A stretch of 64,000 nucleotides of DNA, taken from contig NZ_CP093312.1 in assembly GCF_023213175.1 (NCBI RefSeq), forward strand, positions 496,001-560,000. The letters run 5' to 3'. Each line of letters starts with the position of its first letter. The stretch's first letter is position 1. Made by a program: the position numbers and the translations under genes. This document shows, in pieces, positions 53,633 to 61,634 of the stretch. This stretch comes from Sulfurovum sp. XGS-02. Its GTDB lineage: Bacteria > Campylobacterota > Campylobacteria > Campylobacterales > Sulfurovaceae. The notes under the pieces were generated by a model. It searched no databases and had not been told where the DNA came from. It saw nothing but the letters and a program-made list of their open reading frames with translations.

Positions 53633-55567
53633 TTAAAGAGACTCGAAGATCTCTAAAACTTCCAGATACCTGTCACTCTTTTCTTCATATATCTTTTCAA
53701 GCGTACTCAGTTCATCACTCAGTGCGGTCAGACCTTTTTCCTGATAACACTCCGGATCCTGTAAACATGCATTAATTGCAGCTATCTGCTGTTCCAGCGC
53801 TTCGATCTCATCAGGTAAGGTATCATAATCCCTTTGTTCTTTATAACTCAGTTTTGTCTGTTTTTTGGTACTTGCCGGTACCTCTTTTTTTACCGATGTC
53901 TTGACCTCTTGTTCGAGCGTATCAAGCTCTTTCATCTCTTTTTCGATCTCCAGGTACTCCGTATAGGTCTGATACGACTCTTCAACCACACCATTTCCTT
54001 TAAAGATAAAGAGTTTTGAGGCTATTTTGTCTATGAAGTAACGATCATGTGAAACAAAGAGTATGGCACCAGGAAAGTTGATGAGTTTCTCTTCCAGGAT
54101 ATTAATGGTCTGGATGTCCAGATCATTGGTAGGTTCATCGAGGATGAGGCAGTCTACTTTTTTAGTCAGGAGCAATGCCAATGCGACACGGTTCTTCTCT
54201 CCCCCAGAGAGCATACCTACCTTTTTAGCCAGGAACTCTTTAGGGAAAAGAAACGATTTAAGGTAGCCGTAGACGTGAAGATTTACACCCTGTACCTCTA
54301 TGTGGTCTCCCCCGTCAGGACAAAAGGTTTCAATCAGTGTTTTTTCATCGTCAAGCATCTCTCTGTGCTGGTCAAAATAACCTACGGAAAAGTCTCCCTG
54401 CTTTATGATACCGCTCTGGGGTTTGATACGTCCGAGCATGAGTTTTAAAAGTGTAGATTTTCCTGCACCATTGATACCTACGATGGCTATTTTGTCTTTT
54501 TGAAGGATACGTGTCGTAAAGTTTTCTATCAGTTTTTTCCCTGGAACGGAGTATGAGATGTTCTCAAGTTCAAAAAGCATCTTTTTTCTTGATACCCCTT
54601 CATCACGGTTAAAATGTTTTTTCTCACGTTCAAGTTCTACCATCATCTTTCGAATGAGTGTAGGGTTTTTCTTTGCTTCATCACGGAGCTCAAAAACACG
54701 TTTTTTACGTCCTTGATTACGTTTTTCTCTGGCTCTTACTCCTTTTCTGAGCCACGCTTCTTCCTGTTTAAGAAGTCTCAGAAGGTTTTCATGTCCTTTT
54801 TGCAAAGCATGCATACGTGCTTCTTTTTGTTCCAGGTAGCTCATGTAACCGCCTGTATAACTCACAAGCTTCTGATTGTCCACCTCTACCACACGTGTGG
54901 CAACTGTGTCGATAAAATGCCTGTCGTGCGAGATAAAGAGGAGGGTGAAATTCCCTTTGAGAAGCATCTCTTCTAAAAACTCGACCATATAGACATCAAG
55001 GTGGTTGGTCGGCTCGTCAAGAAGCAATACATCGGGTTTTTTGAGTATAAGAGATGCCAGTGCCACACGGCGTTGTTCTCCTCCGGAAAGGGAGACTACA
55101 GGACGGTCCTCATAGGCTTTGAGCTGAAACTCCTGCATCACACGTTCTATCTTGTCATCAAGGTTCCAGGCATTATGATGGTCCAGAAAAGAAGATACTT
55201 TTTCCAGTTGGGTGAGCAGTTCTTCATTTTCAAAGTCTTCAGATACTTTGAGACTTAACGCATCATACGCCTCTTTGGCTTCTTTGAGCTCAGTCAGTTC
55301 ATTGAATATTGCTTCTCTGACTGAAAGAGCCGGATCGAAGTGAGGCTGTTGTGCGAGCATCTCTACCTGTATCGCACTGTTCACCACTCTTTTCCCGTCG
55401 GTAGGTTCCTCTTCTCCCATGATGATCTTCATCAGTGTGGATTTTCCACAGCCGTTTTGACCCACGATCGTGACACGTTCACCCTCATCCAAATGAAAAT
55501 CAACCCCATTCAGAAGTAATTTGATGTCATATTGTTTTTTGATGTCAAAGAGATCAATGAGTGCCAA
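53633..55567 (-). CDS. ABC-F family ATPase (Uup/EttA-like)
   Basis: The protein has two ATP-binding cassettes without membrane domains: Walker A GQNGCGKST and GINGAGKST, signature motifs LSGGEQRRVAL and LSGGEKNRVAL, and Walker B LLLDEPTNHLD and LILDEPTNDLD. An ABC-F linker lies between (about 240-320), and a C-terminal coiled coil (about 545-640) like that of Uup. Start TTG 55567 has AAGGA 7 nt upstream and gives LALIDLFDIKKQYD as the true N terminus (644 residues); the longer frame adds a non-homologous stretch. ABC-F proteins act on ribosomes; the exact type is uncertain. Confidence 0.93.
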   Translation of the reverse strand: MALIDLFDIKKQYDIKLLLNGVDFHLDEGERVTIVGQNGCGKSTLMKIIMGEEEPTDGKRVVNSAIQVEMLAQQPHFDPALSVREAIFNELTELKEAKEAYDALSLKVSEDFENEELLTQLEKVSSFLDHHNAWNLDDKIERVMQEFQLKAYEDRPVVSLSGGEQRRVALASLILKKPDVLLLDEPTNHLDVYMVEFLEEMLLKGNFTLLFISHDRHFIDTVATRVVEVDNQKLVSYTGGYMSYLEQKEARMHALQKGHENLLRLLKQEEAWLRKGVRAREKRNQGRKKRVFELRDEAKKNPTLIRKMMVELEREKKHFNRDEGVSRKKMLFELENISYSVPGKKLIENFTTRILQKDKIAIVGINGAGKSTLLKLMLGRIKPQSGIIKQGDFSVGYFDQHREMLDDEKTLIETFCPDGGDHIEVQGVNLHVYGYLKSFLFPKEFLAKKVGMLSGGEKNRVALALLLTKKVDCLILDEPTNDLDIQTINILEEKLINFPGAILFVSHDRYFIDKIASKLFIFKGNGVVEESYQTYTEYLEIEKEMKELDTLEQEVKTSVKKEVPASTKKQTKLSYKEQRDYDTLPDEIEALEQQIAAINACLQDPECYQEKGLTALSDELSTLEKIYEEKSDRYLEVLEIFESL

Positions 55568-55663
55568 AATGGTTCCTTGTAATAGATTGCTGCAATTATA
55601 GCAAATAGAGTGGCCTTTAAGGCTTGATTTGGTATATTTCACCATTATATACCAAGGAAAATT

Positions 55664-56935
55664 ATGCTAGAAACCATTATTATTTTTTACTCTCTCTATA
55701 CCTTTATGAAACTCTATATCTCTGCTATGCAGATAGGGTATATTAATGAAGAAAAAAGAAAAACACCTGTATTGATGCCGGCAGACAAGTACCTTACAGC
55801 AGCAAATTATGCAGTGGCCAATGAGAAACTTTCTATGGTGACCACATTTGTGGACTATCTGGTATTTATCTGGTGGGTATTTGCAGGATTTGCCTGGCTC
55901 TCATCGGTAGTTCCGATAGAAGGAAGTATTATGCAGGCCGTCGTGTTCCTCTTTGGTTTCATCATAGTCAATTATGTGATAGGACTCCCTTTCGAACTCT
56001 ATCAGAAGTTCAAGATAGATGAAGCGTTCGGATTTAACAAAATGACTGCGAAAATGTATATAAACGACATGCTAAAGACAAGCCTGCTGTTTTTCATTTT
56101 GGGTGGTGCAGTTTTTGCACTTTTATCCTGGATCATACAGAGCTATGCAACATGGTGGGTATGGGGATTTGCAGCCATGTTCACCGTAGCTGTGATGGCA
56201 AATCTTCTGGCTCCCACCTTTATGGCTCTGTTTAACAAATTTTCTCCAATAGAGGAGGGTGAACTTAAAGAAAAGATCACGGCTATGATGAATGAGGCAG
56301 GACTTAAAAGTGACGGTATCTTTGTGATGGATGCCAGTAAACGTGACAGCCGTCTCAATGCATTTTTCGGTGGACTAGGGAAGAGTAAACGAGTGGTTCT
56401 TTTTGATACGCTTTTAGAAAAACTGAATACTAAAGAGCTCCTTGCGGTACTGGGACATGAATTGGGGCATTTCTCACATGGTGATATTTGGAAAAATATC
56501 GGGTTGATAGGTGTGCTTCTGTTCATTGCATTTTATCTCTTTGGACATTTGCCTGATGCACTCTTTACACAGATGGGAGTGATCCCTGAATCAGGGGTAC
56601 AGATAGCGATGTTGATGTTGCTCTTACCGCTTTTAAGTTTTGTTTTTACACCGTTCATGTCCTATGTAAGCCGTCATAATGAGTATGCAGCCGATGAGTA
56701 CGGTTCGCAAATGGGTGGTAAAGAAAACCTCGTTTCCGCACTGATGAAACTTGTGACAGAGAACAAAGCCTTCCCAAAATCACACCCATTGGTGATCTTC
56801 TTTTACTATACGCATCCACCGGTACTTGAAAGACTCAAGGAGTTAGGTTTTGATGCATCCAATACGATCGTAGGTGAAGAAGCAACATTGCCAAAAGAGG
56901 GTATCTTTGCACATATGGACAGAAATGACGATTAA
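55664..56935 (+). CDS. M48 family (Ste24/CaaX-type) membrane protease
   Basis: The 423-residue protein has several membrane segments and the zinc motif VLGHELGHFSHGD (HExxH). A later glutamate lies in NEYAADEYGS. The N-terminal region (about 1-180) resembles peptidase M48_N of CAAX prenyl proteases. Bacterial substrates are unknown, since prenylated CaaX proteins are absent. It is divergent from the ABC-F gene (96 nt) and overlaps prmC by 11 nt. Confidence 0.93.
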   Translation: MLETIIIFYSLYTFMKLYISAMQIGYINEEKRKTPVLMPADKYLTAANYAVANEKLSMVTTFVDYLVFIWWVFAGFAWLSSVVPIEGSIMQAVVFLFGFIIVNYVIGLPFELYQKFKIDEAFGFNKMTAKMYINDMLKTSLLFFILGGAVFALLSWIIQSYATWWVWGFAAMFTVAVMANLLAPTFMALFNKFSPIEEGELKEKITAMMNEAGLKSDGIFVMDASKRDSRLNAFFGGLGKSKRVVLFDTLLEKLNTKELLAVLGHELGHFSHGDIWKNIGLIGVLLFIAFYLFGHLPDALFTQMGVIPESGVQIAMLMLLLPLLSFVFTPFMSYVSRHNEYAADEYGSQMGGKENLVSALMKLVTENKAFPKSHPLVIFFYYTHPPVLERLKELGFDASNTIVGEEATLPKEGIFAHMDRNDD

Positions 56936-57761
56936 AGAAGGGCTTTTATGGGCCAAAGAAACACTTAAAGAGGCATGTGAACGTCCTGCTTTTGAAGCGG
57001 AACTGCTCTTGGCCTATCATCTTGGACAGGACAGGTCTTATTTACTGATACACGAGGGGGAAACTTTCCCTAATGTGGATCAATTTAAAAAACTCATTCA
57101 AAGACGAGCTGCACATGAGCCATACGAATATATCGTGGGGTCTGCCAGCTTTTATGACATTCATCTGGAAGTAGAAAAGGGGGTACTGATACCCCGTCCT
57201 GAGACGGAGATACTCATAGACCTCGTCGCAGAGATCATAGAAAAAGAGAAGATCACCCGTATCGCTGAAATAGGTGTGGGTTCTGGTGCCATCTCCATTG
57301 TGTTGGCCAGAAAGTTTCCTCAGCTTCGGATCATCGCCACAGATATCTGTGACACCCCACTCAAAGTGGCAAAGAAAAACATTGAAAGATTCGGTGTGGA
57401 ACAACAGATAGAACTCCGAAAGTCACATCTTATAGATGAGGTTCCTGAAGATCTGGAACTGGTGGTCTCCAACCCTCCTTATATCGCAGAAGATTTCTTA
57501 CTTGAATCCAATGTCATCGACTATGAACCCAAAGAAGCACTATTTGGCGGAAGTGTAGGGGATGAGCTGCTCAAAGAGATCATTTTGGATGTGAAGGAGA
57601 AAGGTGTGAAATACCTTGCTTGCGAGATGGGGTATGACCAAAAGGAACCACTCCAAGCATTTGTTAATGAAATCGGTGTAGAATACATAGAGTTTTATAA
57701 GGACCTGGCAGAGTTTGACCGTGGGTTTGTGATTAAATTTAAAGAGAGTGAGTCAATATGA
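56925..57761 (+). CDS. prmC: Release factor glutamine methyltransferase
   Basis: PrmC methylates the GGQ glutamine of release factors. From ATG 56925 it is 278 residues, with the helical N domain (about 1-80), RPETEILIDL, motif I IAEIGVGSGAISIVLA and the active-site SNPPYIAEDF. The ATG at 56925 is preferred over one 51 nt upstream, because family members start MTIKEGLLWAK-like and the upstream part overlaps the protease. The end overlaps the DUF4149 gene by 4 nt. Confidence 0.94.
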   Translation: MTIKEGLLWAKETLKEACERPAFEAELLLAYHLGQDRSYLLIHEGETFPNVDQFKKLIQRRAAHEPYEYIVGSASFYDIHLEVEKGVLIPRPETEILIDLVAEIIEKEKITRIAEIGVGSGAISIVLARKFPQLRIIATDICDTPLKVAKKNIERFGVEQQIELRKSHLIDEVPEDLELVVSNPPYIAEDFLLESNVIDYEPKEALFGGSVGDELLKEIILDVKEKGVKYLACEMGYDQKEPLQAFVNEIGVEYIEFYKDLAEFDRGFVIKFKESESI

Positions 57762-58237
57762 ATAGATATTTTAGAATGGTAACCATGACCTACCTTATAT
57801 TTTTGAGCGCGGTACTCGGAGCAGGACTTTTTGCGGGTATCGTAGTCGCCCCTGTGACTTTTCATACCGAACAGTGGTTAGGTTCTGAAGTACTTACGCA
57901 GTTTCAAGAGGGACAGATCATGACAGAGAATTTTTTGAGGCTCTCTTATCTGGTCAATGTGCTGCTTGTCTCTGTGGTACTGTATGAAGGGTATAAGTTT
58001 AAAAAGTTCGAGAGAGACACGCTGACACAGGTTGCGACATTTTTTGTATTGGCTACAGGATTACTATTTTCCCAGTATTATATCCCAGATATTATCGCAA
58101 TGCAGACACAGGGAGTGGAGGCAACCACATCGGTAGCCTTTGTTAATACGCACAAGGGAAGCGAGATCAATTTCAAGATCTTTTCTGTGGCACTGCTTGT
58201 CCTCATCGTACAAAATATGCGTAAGGCTTGTAAATAG
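57758..58237 (+). CDS. DUF4149-like four-helix membrane protein
   Basis: The 159-residue protein has four predicted membrane segments (about 9-31, 63-78, 88-108, 136-152). The first region LIFLSAVLGAGLFAGIVVAPVTFHT resembles DUF4149/TMEM205. No catalytic motif was seen. It is coupled to prmC by a 4 nt overlap and followed 4 nt later by the DNA glycosylase-like gene, so prmC through apaH form one run. Confidence 0.78.
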   Translation: MNRYFRMVTMTYLIFLSAVLGAGLFAGIVVAPVTFHTEQWLGSEVLTQFQEGQIMTENFLRLSYLVNVLLVSVVLYEGYKFKKFERDTLTQVATFFVLATGLLFSQYYIPDIIAMQTQGVEATTSVAFVNTHKGSEINFKIFSVALLVLIVQNMRKACK

Positions 58238-58241
58238 TCGA

Positions 58242-58730
58242 ATGAGTGAAGTTTTAACACACCCTTTCAAACCTATCGTATTTAAAGATACCCAGACACT
58301 CATTCTGGGTTCTTTCCCCAGTATCCAGTCTTTTGAAAAGAATTTTTACTATGCCCATCCGCGCAATCAATTCTGGAAGATCCTTGAAAGTGTGACATCC
58401 TATCCTGCGAATACCCGTGATCAGAGGCTCTGGCTGCTTAAAGAGTCTAAGCTTGGGCTTTGGGATATGGTCAAAGGGTGCAGCAGAGAGAACTCTCTTG
58501 ACAGCTCCTTGGAAAATGAAGAGGTCAATGACCTGGCTGCATTTTTGGAAGCACATCCTAGTATTACTAAATTGGCCTTTACAGGGAGAAAGGCAGAGGC
58601 ACTTTTTAAAAGACATTTTTCACATCTGGGTATAGAAACAGTCTATCTTCCTTCACCCTCTGCAGCGTATGCAAAGATGAGCTTTGAGCAGAAAGTAGAC
58701 GAGTATAAAAAAGAGTTGGGATACAGTTAA
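58242..58730 (+). CDS. Hypoxanthine-DNA glycosylase-like (UDG superfamily)
   Basis: From ATG 58242 the protein is 162 residues. It has the UDG-fold landmarks LILGSFPSIQSFE and YYAHPRNQFWKIL of family 6 hypoxanthine-DNA glycosylases/Mug-like enzymes, and a C-terminal LPSPSAAYAKM motif. It would remove hypoxanthine from deaminated adenine in DNA, but activity is inferred from the family. The frame is open 102 nt upstream inside the previous gene, without a ribosome site. It overlaps apaH by 1 nt. Confidence 0.86.
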   Translation: MSEVLTHPFKPIVFKDTQTLILGSFPSIQSFEKNFYYAHPRNQFWKILESVTSYPANTRDQRLWLLKESKLGLWDMVKGCSRENSLDSSLENEEVNDLAAFLEAHPSITKLAFTGRKAEALFKRHFSHLGIETVYLPSPSAAYAKMSFEQKVDEYKKELGYS

Positions 58731-59596
58731 TGGCAGTATGGGCAATAGGTGATATACAGGGGTGCTATCGTTCGTTTAGAGCACTACTGGAAAAGATACA
58801 GTTCGATGTTACGCAGGATAAACTCTGGATCGCCGGGGATCTGGTCAACCGAGGTGAAGGTTCACTGGAAACACTGGAATATCTTTACAGTATCAAAGAA
58901 AATGTTGAGATAGTACTCGGTAATCATGATATCACCCTCATAGCAGCATATTACGGTATCAAAAAATCCAATCCGACCATTGACCCTATACTTGGGTCAC
59001 CTGAAGCCAAAAAGCTCATAGATTGGCTTAGAGGACAAAAGCTGCTGCATGTGGACTATCAGCTTGGCTACTGTATGGCCCATGCCGGTATCTCCCCTGA
59101 GTTTGACCTGGGTATGGCAATGAGGTATGCAAAGCGTGTGGAAGAGAAACTGCAGAGTGAGCATGCTGCTGTTTGGCTGGAACAGATGTTAAGACAAGGA
59201 AGCAACCGTTTTAACAGGAAGGCAAGCCTGATAGATATCGACCGTTACATCGTCAGTGCATTTACGCGTATGCGATTTTGCTATGGTGACCACAGACTTG
59301 ATTTTGACCAAAAAGGTCCGCCAACAGATGAACTGCGAGAACAAGAGTTAAAACCCTGGTTTGAATGTGATTATCGTAAAGATATCCATCTTCGTATCAT
59401 TATGGGGCACTGGTCCGCTTTGGGATTTTATGAAGATGAACATGTTCTGGCCCTGGATACAGGATGTGTATGGGGAGGAAAACTCACGGCTGCACGTATT
59501 GACAGTGATGAAGTGGAGATCGTCTCTGTGGAATGCGTAAAGAAAGATGAAAGTAAAGGAGAAGAACCTACTTCAGCAGATGCCCCACAAATGTAA
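58730..59596 (+). CDS. apaH: Symmetrical bis(5'-nucleosyl)-tetraphosphatase
   Basis: ApaH splits Ap4A into two ADP. The 288-residue calcineurin-like phosphoesterase has AIGDIQGCYRSF, AGDLVNRGEGSLETLEYL (GDxVxRG) and LGNHDITLIAA, plus MGHWSALGFYED at the C terminus. The length is normal. It is the last gene of the run from the M48 protease onward. The 135 nt behind it (59597-59730) hold no gene; AT-rich only. Confidence 0.95.
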   Translation: MAVWAIGDIQGCYRSFRALLEKIQFDVTQDKLWIAGDLVNRGEGSLETLEYLYSIKENVEIVLGNHDITLIAAYYGIKKSNPTIDPILGSPEAKKLIDWLRGQKLLHVDYQLGYCMAHAGISPEFDLGMAMRYAKRVEEKLQSEHAAVWLEQMLRQGSNRFNRKASLIDIDRYIVSAFTRMRFCYGDHRLDFDQKGPPTDELREQELKPWFECDYRKDIHLRIIMGHWSALGFYEDEHVLALDTGCVWGGKLTAARIDSDEVEIVSVECVKKDESKGEEPTSADAPQM

Positions 59597-59730
59597 ATAT
59601 ATTTATCTTTCATTTCATTATAAAACATCCTATTATAGCACATTTTATAAGCTTCTGCACTTCTAATGCAAAACATAGTATATTCGTAGGTATTAAAAAA
59701 GAAGGATAATAAGGGAAAGTGGAGAATTTT

Positions 59731-60099
59731 TCATTTAGTATTATCAAATTGGAATACTACGCCTTTTTCATAATCCTCAACGAGCGTTTTAAAACATGAA
59801 GCTATTCCCTTCATTGTTTCTATATTAGGCTCAATATAAATTTTATTTTTGCTCTTTGTCATAGTGATGATCTGTGCATCTTTCAGCTCTTTAAGATGAC
59901 GAGATATCGTAGGCAGTGCAAAATCAAATTGTTCGGCAATACTTGTAACACATGTAGCTTGAGCGATCATATCATCTTTGGGTTGGCTATCATCAATAGA
60001 ACAGGCATAGCCACCCGTAAAAATGTTTTTAAATATTTTGAATCTTGTCTCGTTCCCCAGTGCTTTGAAAATCTTGATCTTATCTTCCATATTCAACAT
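59731..60099 (-). CDS. ArsR-family transcriptional repressor
   Basis: From ATG 60099 it is 122 residues; TTG 60111 and ATG 60090 are alternatives. It is a winged-helix protein with recognition helix DFALPTISRHLKELKDAQII and a start of the ArsR type (IFKALGNETRFKIF). Cysteines C33 (GGYACSID) and C50 (QATCVTSI) lie between helix 2 and the recognition region and may bind metal, but the spacing is not the ELCVCDL type. It faces the thioredoxin/MerT/methyltransferase genes over a 146 nt gap that carries a perfect palindrome, so it likely represses both directions. Confidence 0.9.
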   Translation of the reverse strand: MLNMEDKIKIFKALGNETRFKIFKNIFTGGYACSIDDSQPKDDMIAQATCVTSIAEQFDFALPTISRHLKELKDAQIITMTKSKNKIYIEPNIETMKGIASCFKTLVEDYEKGVVFQFDNTK

Positions 60100-60145
60100 T
60101 ATTTTATCCAACGTAATTTTTACATGATTATAACAAAATAAGATT

Positions 60146-60153
60146 ATTTAGCA
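60146..60153. promoter_or_regulatory. Operator half-site near the ArsR gene
   Basis: ATTTAGCA recurs here exactly as in the palindrome at 60205. A degenerate second half follows (ATTTAGA). It lies about 47 nt upstream of the ArsR start and would allow autoregulation. Confidence 0.45.
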
Positions 60154-60204
60154 ATTTAGACAACTAACTTTATTTTAAGTATCTAGTTTATACAATTATG
60201 GCGA

Positions 60205-60224
60205 ATTTAGCAAATATGCTAAAT
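60205..60224. promoter_or_regulatory. Probable ArsR operator
   Basis: ATTTAGCA (60205-60212) and TGCTAAAT (60217-60224) form a perfect 8+8 palindrome with a 4 bp centre. It sits 22 bp before the thioredoxin ATG, over the expected transcription start behind a TATACAAT-like -10 at about 60190-60197. This is the usual arrangement for an ArsR repressor. Confidence 0.7.
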
Positions 60225-60245
60225 AGATAAATATAAGGAAAATCA

Positions 60246-60641
60246 ATGAAAAAACTCATCATACTTTTACTTATGACATTAGGACTCAATGCATCTGAAA
60301 TCACTTGGTTTGAAAGTTATACAAAAGCAGCAGCAGTTGCCAAAGAAGAGAACAAGCCGATGTTACTCTTCATTAACAGGCCAGGGTGTGGTGCATGTGA
60401 GTTTATGAAAGAGAATGTATTTACAGATAAGATGATTTATACTTATGTTAATGAACATTTCATACCTGTATCTTTAGATATCAATAAAAACGATGCGCCT
60501 AAAGACCTACAATCAGAAGTGACGCCAACATATCATTTTGTGAAATATGATGGAACAAAAATAAGAGAGACACTTTTTGGTGGGAAGACAGGTAAATTTT
60601 ACCTGAACATACTCAAAGACGCGGTTGCTGCGTATAAATAA
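60246..60641 (+). CDS. Exported thioredoxin-fold protein
   Basis: The 131-residue protein has a short signal peptide (MKKLIILLLMTLGLNA) and a thioredoxin-like fold with active site GCGACEFM (C48, C51). The conserved cis-proline region is EVTPTYHFV. It resembles SoxW/thiol-disulfide proteins. It is the first gene of the ArsR-controlled run (AAGGA ribosome site), so it may keep protein or metal-bound thiols reduced in the periplasm for the downstream proteins (inference). Confidence 0.85.
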   Translation: MKKLIILLLMTLGLNASEITWFESYTKAAAVAKEENKPMLLFINRPGCGACEFMKENVFTDKMIYTYVNEHFIPVSLDINKNDAPKDLQSEVTPTYHFVKYDGTKIRETLFGGKTGKFYLNILKDAVAAYK

Positions 60642-60659
60642 TGAAAAAAGGTATTCTTC

Positions 60660-61631
60660 ATGTCAAATAAAAAAATCATCACTGCACTTGGTGCAACTAT
60701 TGCAGCCTCATTGTGTTGTGTTACTCCTATACTCGCTGTTTTAGCCGGCTCTAGTACTTTAGCTTCATCTTTCTCTTGGTTAGCACCCTATCACAACTAT
60801 TTGGTTGTATTTACTATTCTTGTTTTACTTTATGCCTGGTATGATAAATTGAAACCATTAAAAGAGGTTGAATGTGCGTGTGATGAGAAAGAAGGATTTT
60901 TTTCAAGTAAAACTTTTTTAGCTATAGTTACCCTGTTTGCTGTAATCATGCTCTCTTTTCCTCAATGGGGAGATAAGGTCTTTGTCTCAGCACCAAGTGC
61001 AAAGAGTTGTGCGACAGGCACCTGCGAAACTGAAGTAGGCTCAAAAAAAGAAGCAAAAGCAAATTCACTACCCTCTAAACAAGGAGAATCAGCCTGCGAG
61101 ACAGAGTCAGACTGTAATAAAAAACCATTTAAAACTGTTGAAAACACTCTACATAGTAAAGTGCCAGAGGGAGAGCAGGCATTAAAAGTTTTTAATTATA
61201 TGAAGAGAGAAAGAACAAATCCAACGCCTTACAAACAAGTAGCATGTACTGGAACAGGACTTGCGAAATTGGATAATTCAATTGCAGAAAAAAGAGAGAT
61301 TATTGAAGAGATGCCTCCTCCTGTACTAAAAAAGTTATTGGATGATGAAGAGGAAATTGTACTTCTTGATGTTCGTGAAGCAGGGCATAAGAATGGGCAA
61401 ACCATAGATGCATTCGAGAGTCATTCTATGACTTACGGGAAAGTACTTTTTAACAGCTTGAAAGTCTTACAAGATGAAGATGCAGTGATTGTCGTATATA
61501 GTAAGTTAGGGCTTATCAGTCTTTTTGCAGCAGCGACCTTAAAAGATTTGGGTTATAAAAATGTATACCATTTAAAAGGTGGATTAAAAGCTTGGGAACT
61601 TGCTGGGTACCCAACAGTAGATGAGGAATAG
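60660..61631 (+). CDS. MerT-like transporter fused to a rhodanese-like domain
   Basis: The 323-residue protein starts with three membrane segments (about 9-30, 45-62, 84-101). TM1 has the vicinal cysteines ASLCCVTPILAVLAG (C19, C20) and the loop after TM2 has VECACDE (C72, C74), both as in MerT mercuric transporters. A Cys-rich linker follows (C117, C122, C146, C152, C196), then a rhodanese domain (about 215-320) whose active loop reads VVYSKLGLIS: S281 replaces the catalytic cysteine. By MerT topology the C-terminal part would be periplasmic. No merA or merP is in the window, so the substrate is uncertain. Confidence 0.82.
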   Translation: MSNKKIITALGATIAASLCCVTPILAVLAGSSTLASSFSWLAPYHNYLVVFTILVLLYAWYDKLKPLKEVECACDEKEGFFSSKTFLAIVTLFAVIMLSFPQWGDKVFVSAPSAKSCATGTCETEVGSKKEAKANSLPSKQGESACETESDCNKKPFKTVENTLHSKVPEGEQALKVFNYMKRERTNPTPYKQVACTGTGLAKLDNSIAEKREIIEEMPPPVLKKLLDDEEEIVLLDVREAGHKNGQTIDAFESHSMTYGKVLFNSLKVLQDEDAVIVVYSKLGLISLFAAATLKDLGYKNVYHLKGGLKAWELAGYPTVDEE

Positions 61632-61634
61632 AGC

